Positions 60,703 through 64,000 of a stretch of 64,000 bases of DNA are shown here, in pieces. How positions within the stretch are numbered: position 1 is the stretch's first letter; every line of letters starts with the position of its first letter. The DNA comes from an uncultured delta proteobacterium (GTDB lineage Bacteria > Desulfobacterota > WTBG01 > CAIYCZ01 > CAIRTM01), in the NCBI GenBank assembly GCA_903881505.1, contig CAIRTM010000022.1:52653-116652 (forward strand), written 5' to 3'. Position numbers and translations under genes: made by a program. The notes under the pieces were generated by a model that searched no databases, was not told the DNA's origin, and saw only the letters and a program-made list of their open reading frames with translations.

Positions 60703-63700
60703 ATGGATGTGCTCACGGCGGCCCGACAGACATTTCAACGCATGTATGCGGCGCTGCCGCTGCCGGCGCTGCTTGTGGACGCAAGCGCCCGGATCATCCA
60801 TGCCAATGAAGCGTTTGCGCGCTTGTGCTGCTGTGATGTGCAAACGCTGCCCGGCGGACCCGCCGGCGCATATCTGGAGGGACCGGTCACCGGCAGCGCG
60901 CCGGATTCCGGGCAGCCCTGCCCTGCAAAGAACGTCTGCCTGAAACTTTCAGGGGGAAAGCTGCTCCCGGTTGCACTGCTGCGCGTTCCGCTGTATGACG
61001 ATCAGGGCCTGTGCCGCGGCTGGCTGTTGTTTTTTACCGGAGGGGAGTCCCCGGCAGCCGTGCTGCATCCGCCAGGCTTGACCGCAGCCGCTATGCCTGA
61101 AACCCGTGATTTTCTGCTGAAGATTATTGAGGCCTCCTATGACGGAATCGTCATCGCCGATATGAACGATGTGTGCCTGCACGTCAACACCGCCCTTGAG
61201 CGCATCACCGGCTACGGCAGGGATTTTTTCATAGGCCGTCGTTTTTCAGACTACATTGACGTTGATAACTGGATTGATGAGCTGAATGCGGACAAAGTTG
61301 CCGGCGTGGATGAAACCGGCCGGATATCCTACGAAGCCGTATTCCGGCGCCGTGACGGCCGTGTCGTGTATCTGGAAAACGGCGTTTCGCTTGTCCGGGA
61401 CAATGCGGGAGAGTGCATCGCGACCGTCTGGATCGTACGCGATATCACCGAGGAGAAAAAGGCCGGGCAGGATCTCAGGCGGGCCCATGAGTCCCGCAGC
61501 AGGTTCTTTGCCAGCGTCACGCATGCGTTCAGAACTCCGCTCACCCTGTGTATCGGGCCGCTCGAGAATATGCTGCAGGGCGACTTCGGCTCGCTGGGGG
61601 AGCCTGTTGCCGTGCAGCTCAGGACAGTTCTGAACAGCTCCCGCCTGCTGCTGATGATGGTCGATCATCTTCTGGATTTCAGCCGGCTGCAGACCGGCAC
61701 CGTCAATATTGCCCGCACCCGGATCGACCTGCAGAGCATGGCGGCGGCACTGCTGGAATCGTTTCAGCGGAGCTGTGTTCAGAAGAATATCACGCTTGCG
61801 TGCCGCATGCCTGATGATGTGCCGCCGCTGCACACCGATCCGGTGCACCTGCGCGCCGTTTTACACGATGTGATGTCCTGCGCGCTTGCCTCTGCCGCGG
61901 CGGGATCGGCCATAGGCGTGACCGTCGTTCCTGTTTCCGGGAATGTTCATACGCGCGGCTCAGATGCCGCGCAAGGGATCCGTTCCGCCGCTGGAGCATG
62001 CCTGCGGGTCGAATGTACAGCGACAAGCCTCACAGCAGAGCAGTGCCGGCACCTGTGCAGCCTTTCAGGCGCATCTGACAGCGATGCTGACACGGGCGAT
62101 TTCACATTGGGCATACGGCTGCTGCACGCGCAGGGCCTTGCCGGAGCCCTCGGGGGACGGCTGTCGTTTGAACCTGCGCCGGCGGGAGGGATGTCGTTTG
62201 AAGTATATCTGCCGCCCGGTGACGCACTGCAGGCGGAAGCCGCTGAAGGCGATGCCGTATCCGCCGCGGCATATACGTGTGTGGAGCCCGATATCACGGC
62301 CGCAGAGAGCTCCGGTGCGGCCGCGCATGTCAGCGGCACGCGTCCGCTGGTCATGATCGTCGAGGACAACCCGGCCCTGAGCGCCTATATCAGCACGATT
62401 GTCCGTCGCGACTACGATGCCGTCGCTGTTCGCGGAGGCGTTGAAGCGCTCGAAACGATGCAGGACTGCATACCCGATCTCATTCTGAGTGATATCATGA
62501 TGCCCGGCATGGACGGCTACGAGCTGCTGCGCACGGTGAAGGCCAGTGAGCGGTTCCGGATGATTCCGTTCGTGTTTCTGACGGCCCGGGCCGATATCGA
62601 CATGAGAATCGCCGGGCTTGAAGAGGGCGCAGACGACTATATCGTCAAGCCGTTCAACGCCCAGGAACTCAGGGCACGGATTAAAGCGCTGCTGAGACTG
62701 CGCGGCCTGATGATGAAAAACGAGGCTCAGGCCCGCCAGATCAGTTCCATGAGCAGCCGGCTCCAGGAGCGCTACCGCTACGGCGCGATTATCGGTAAAA
62801 GCGCGCCCATGCGCAGGATGTACCAGTTGCTTGATTCAATCCGCGACAGCGACGCCAACGTGCTCGTCACCGGCGAGACCGGCACGGGCAAGGAACTGGT
62901 CGCCAATGCTATTCATTTCAACAGCCGTCGCAGCGACGGTCCGCTTATCTCGGTCAATTGCGGGGCCATTCCCCGTGAACTCATGGAGCGCGAATTTTTT
63001 GGGCACGTCAAGGGCGCCTATACCGGCGCGATTGAAAACCGCAGGGGCTATTTTGCCGAAGCCAGCGGCGGCACCCTGTTTCTGGATGAAATCGGGGAGA
63101 TGGACCGGGACATGCAGGTCAAGCTGCTCAGGGTGATAGAACGCGGCGAGATCAGCCGCGTGGGTGATCCGATTCCGCACAGGGTCGACGTGCGCCTGAT
63201 CGCTGCCACAAACAAGGATCTGCGCGCGGAAGTCAGGGCGGGACGCTTCCGCGAAGACCTGTACTACCGCCTGTTTGTTATCCCCGTGCATGTACCGCCC
63301 CTGCGGGAACGCCGGGAGGATATTCCGCTTCTGATCGACCATTTCCGCGAGCAGCTGAAAACAAAAATGAACATCGACACCCCGCCGGTAACCGAGCAGG
63401 ACTACCGGTTTTTTGCCGCATACGACTATCCGGGTAATGTGCGCGAACTGCAGAATCTGATAGAGCGCTTTTGCCTGCTGGGCGGATCGGCCCGTGATCT
63501 TACCGGCGATGCAGTAGCCGCGCCCGCTCATGGTCCCGTACCCGTCAGCACGGTCAGCGCCGATTATGCAGGGTTATTCTCCCACCCCGATCCGCTGCGG
63601 CGGGCCCGGGACAGGGCTGAGCGCGATCTGATTCTGTACACGCTTGAGGTATGCCGCAACAACCATGTCGAGGCCGCCAGAAAGCTGGGAATTGCGCGCT

Positions 63701-63744
63701 CGTCGCTGTATCGTAAAATCACTGAGTTAAAGTCAGAAGCATGA
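60703..63744 (+). CDS. PAS-kinase-receiver-sigma54 activator fusion protein
   Basis: 1013 residues. Two PAS domains (about 15-110 and 135-255) are followed by a HisKA-like region with [14 protein letters not shown] (His274) and a degenerate ATPase region (about 360-505) lacking the N-box asparagines and DxGxG loop. A receiver (549-665) has the phospho-acceptor Asp597 in [13 protein letters not shown] and Lys in YIVKPF. The AAA+ domain has Walker A GETGTGKE (724), GAYTGA (771) in place of GAFTGA, and DEIGEM (795). A Fis-type helix-turn-helix ends the protein. It should activate sigma-54 promoters, with sensing, relay and output in one chain. The target genes are unknown; no clear sigma-54 site was seen in the window. 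Confidence 0.92.
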   Translation: MDVLTAARQTFQRMYAALPLPALLVDASARIIHANEAFARLCCCDVQTLPGGPAGAYLEGPVTGSAPDSGQPCPAKNVCLKLSGGKLLPVALLRVPLYDDQGLCRGWLLFFTGGESPAAVLHPPGLTAAAMPETRDFLLKIIEASYDGIVIADMNDVCLHVNTALERITGYGRDFFIGRRFSDYIDVDNWIDELNADKVAGVDETGRISYEAVFRRRDGRVVYLENGVSLVRDNAGECIATVWIVRDITEEKKAGQDLRRAHESRSRFFASVTHAFRTPLTLCIGPLENMLQGDFGSLGEPVAVQLRTVLNSSRLLLMMVDHLLDFSRLQTGTVNIARTRIDLQSMAAALLESFQRSCVQKNITLACRMPDDVPPLHTDPVHLRAVLHDVMSCALASAAAGSAIGVTVVPVSGNVHTRGSDAAQGIRSAAGACLRVECTATSLTAEQCRHLCSLSGASDSDADTGDFTLGIRLLHAQGLAGALGGRLSFEPAPAGGMSFEVYLPPGDALQAEAAEGDAVSAAAYTCVEPDITAAESSGAAAHVSGTRPLVMIVEDNPALSAYISTIVRRDYDAVAVRGGVEALETMQDCIPDLILSDIMMPGMDGYELLRTVKASERFRMIPFVFLTARADIDMRIAGLEEGADDYIVKPFNAQELRARIKALLRLRGLMMKNEAQARQISSMSSRLQERYRYGAIIGKSAPMRRMYQLLDSIRDSDANVLVTGETGTGKELVANAIHFNSRRSDGPLISVNCGAIPRELMEREFFGHVKGAYTGAIENRRGYFAEASGGTLFLDEIGEMDRDMQVKLLRVIERGEISRVGDPIPHRVDVRLIAATNKDLRAEVRAGRFREDLYYRLFVIPVHVPPLRERREDIPLLIDHFREQLKTKMNIDTPPVTEQDYRFFAAYDYPGNVRELQNLIERFCLLGGSARDLTGDAVAAPAHGPVPVSTVSADYAGLFSHPDPLRRARDRAERDLILYTLEVCRNNHVEAARKLGIARSSLYRKITELKSEA

Positions 63745-63797
63745 CGGCAGCGCTTTTGAAATCCCTGTCAGCGTTCGCCTGCGCCGTGACAAGCGTA

Positions 63798-64000
63798 TCA
63801 GTGCGCCTGTTTGTACATGCGTATGATATTGCGGGACCGGGTCGACAGGCCGGCGCTGGCAACCGTAAGGACGATCAGTTCCTGCGAGCCGTCGCTGTCG
63901 ATGTCGGTCACAAGAAAATCGGCAATATAGCCGTCCTGAACGCCGCTTGACCAGTTCTGGGACAGGCTTGTGCCGTCCCAGTGCAGGCACAGCATTTCGC
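63798..64000 (-). CDS. C-terminal end of an FG-GAP/VCBS-repeat-like protein (partial)
   Basis: The reading frame is open to the window edge (upstream codon GAA before the track's ATG), so only the last ~66 residues are present. DGYIADFLVTDIDSDGSQELIVLTV shows the DxDxDGxxEL calcium-binding pattern of FG-GAP/VCBS blades, followed by a short basic tail. Such proteins are usually exported beta-propellers. The function is unknown. It converges on the giant regulator gene, 53 bases apart. Confidence 0.75.
   Translation of the reverse strand, partial: EMLCLHWDGTSLSQNWSSGVQDGYIADFLVTDIDSDGSQELIVLTVASAGLSTRSRNIIRMYKQAH

Noticed and set aside
1-64000. CRISPR arrays, tRNA/rRNA genes, insertion sequences, phage genes
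   Set aside because: No regularly spaced repeats, no cloverleaf with CCA/T-loop signature, and no transposase or integrase motif seen; short palindromes are isolated.

Overview
The window is a GC-rich, densely packed bacterial chromosome segment from a Gram-negative organism. LpxK, an MlaE-F-D-C lipid-transport operon and several lipid-linked glycosylation genes imply an outer membrane with lipid A. Many oxygen-sensitive Fe-S enzymes, a COG1900 (DUF39)/NIL-ferredoxin homocysteine module, an AprA-like flavoprotein and a siroheme reductase point to an anaerobe, most likely of the former Deltaproteobacteria (Desulfobacterota). That assignment is inference from gene content; there is no rRNA here. 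I found no tRNA, CRISPR array, transposase or prophage gene.

Layout. 1-4.4 kb holds housekeeping genes (end of ispG, proS, a bifunctional RelA/SpoT, rpmB). 4.7-5.5 kb has a PilZ protein and an unknown partner. 5.7-9.1 kb has a four-gene + strand run (hexapeptide protein, threonine synthase, receiver protein, metallo-beta-lactamase-fold hydrolase). 9.1-10.8 kb carries NUDIX, nitroreductase and coiled-coil genes on the minus strand. 11.0-16.6 kb is murA-hisD-cca-FAD dehydrogenase. 16.8-19.8 kb is gene-poor, with an odd lipoprotein gene and a polytopic membrane protein.

20.1-31.5 kb (minus) is the centrepiece: an apparently single 11-gene operon behind a near-perfect sigma-70 promoter. It begins with an Rrf2 regulator, continues with two cysteine synthase paralogues, the COG1900/NIL-ferredoxin homocysteine pair, an AprA-like APS reductase subunit and an AprB-ferredoxin/siroheme-reductase fusion, and ends with sulfur users or Fe-S enzymes (MoeB/HesA-like E1, MnmA, BioB, NadA). 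It reads as a sulfate/sulfite-to-sulfide-to-cysteine/homocysteine/cofactor pipeline. Just upstream lies thiE-F-S-G-H, translationally coupled to a membrane glycosyltransferase.

35.0-44.8 kb is a surface-glycan region (GT2s, DUF2304, GT-C-like membrane proteins, radical SAM, and a dehydrogenase/aminotransferase/formyltransferase set suited to an N-formyl amino sugar). 45.2-48.8 kb is mla plus an iron-sulfur flavoprotein; 48.9-54.0 kb is lpxK, a UvrD-like helicase and an RNase II/R protein. 54.1-58.5 kb is a four-gene operon with an SDR, a protein resembling ferredoxin-dependent bilin reductases, an FAD-linked oxidase and a CCG-type Fe-S protein; this is the best candidate for an undescribed system. 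58.6-63.7 kb has a chemoreceptor diverging from a giant PAS-kinase-receiver-sigma54 activator fusion, and the window ends inside a repeat-type protein gene.
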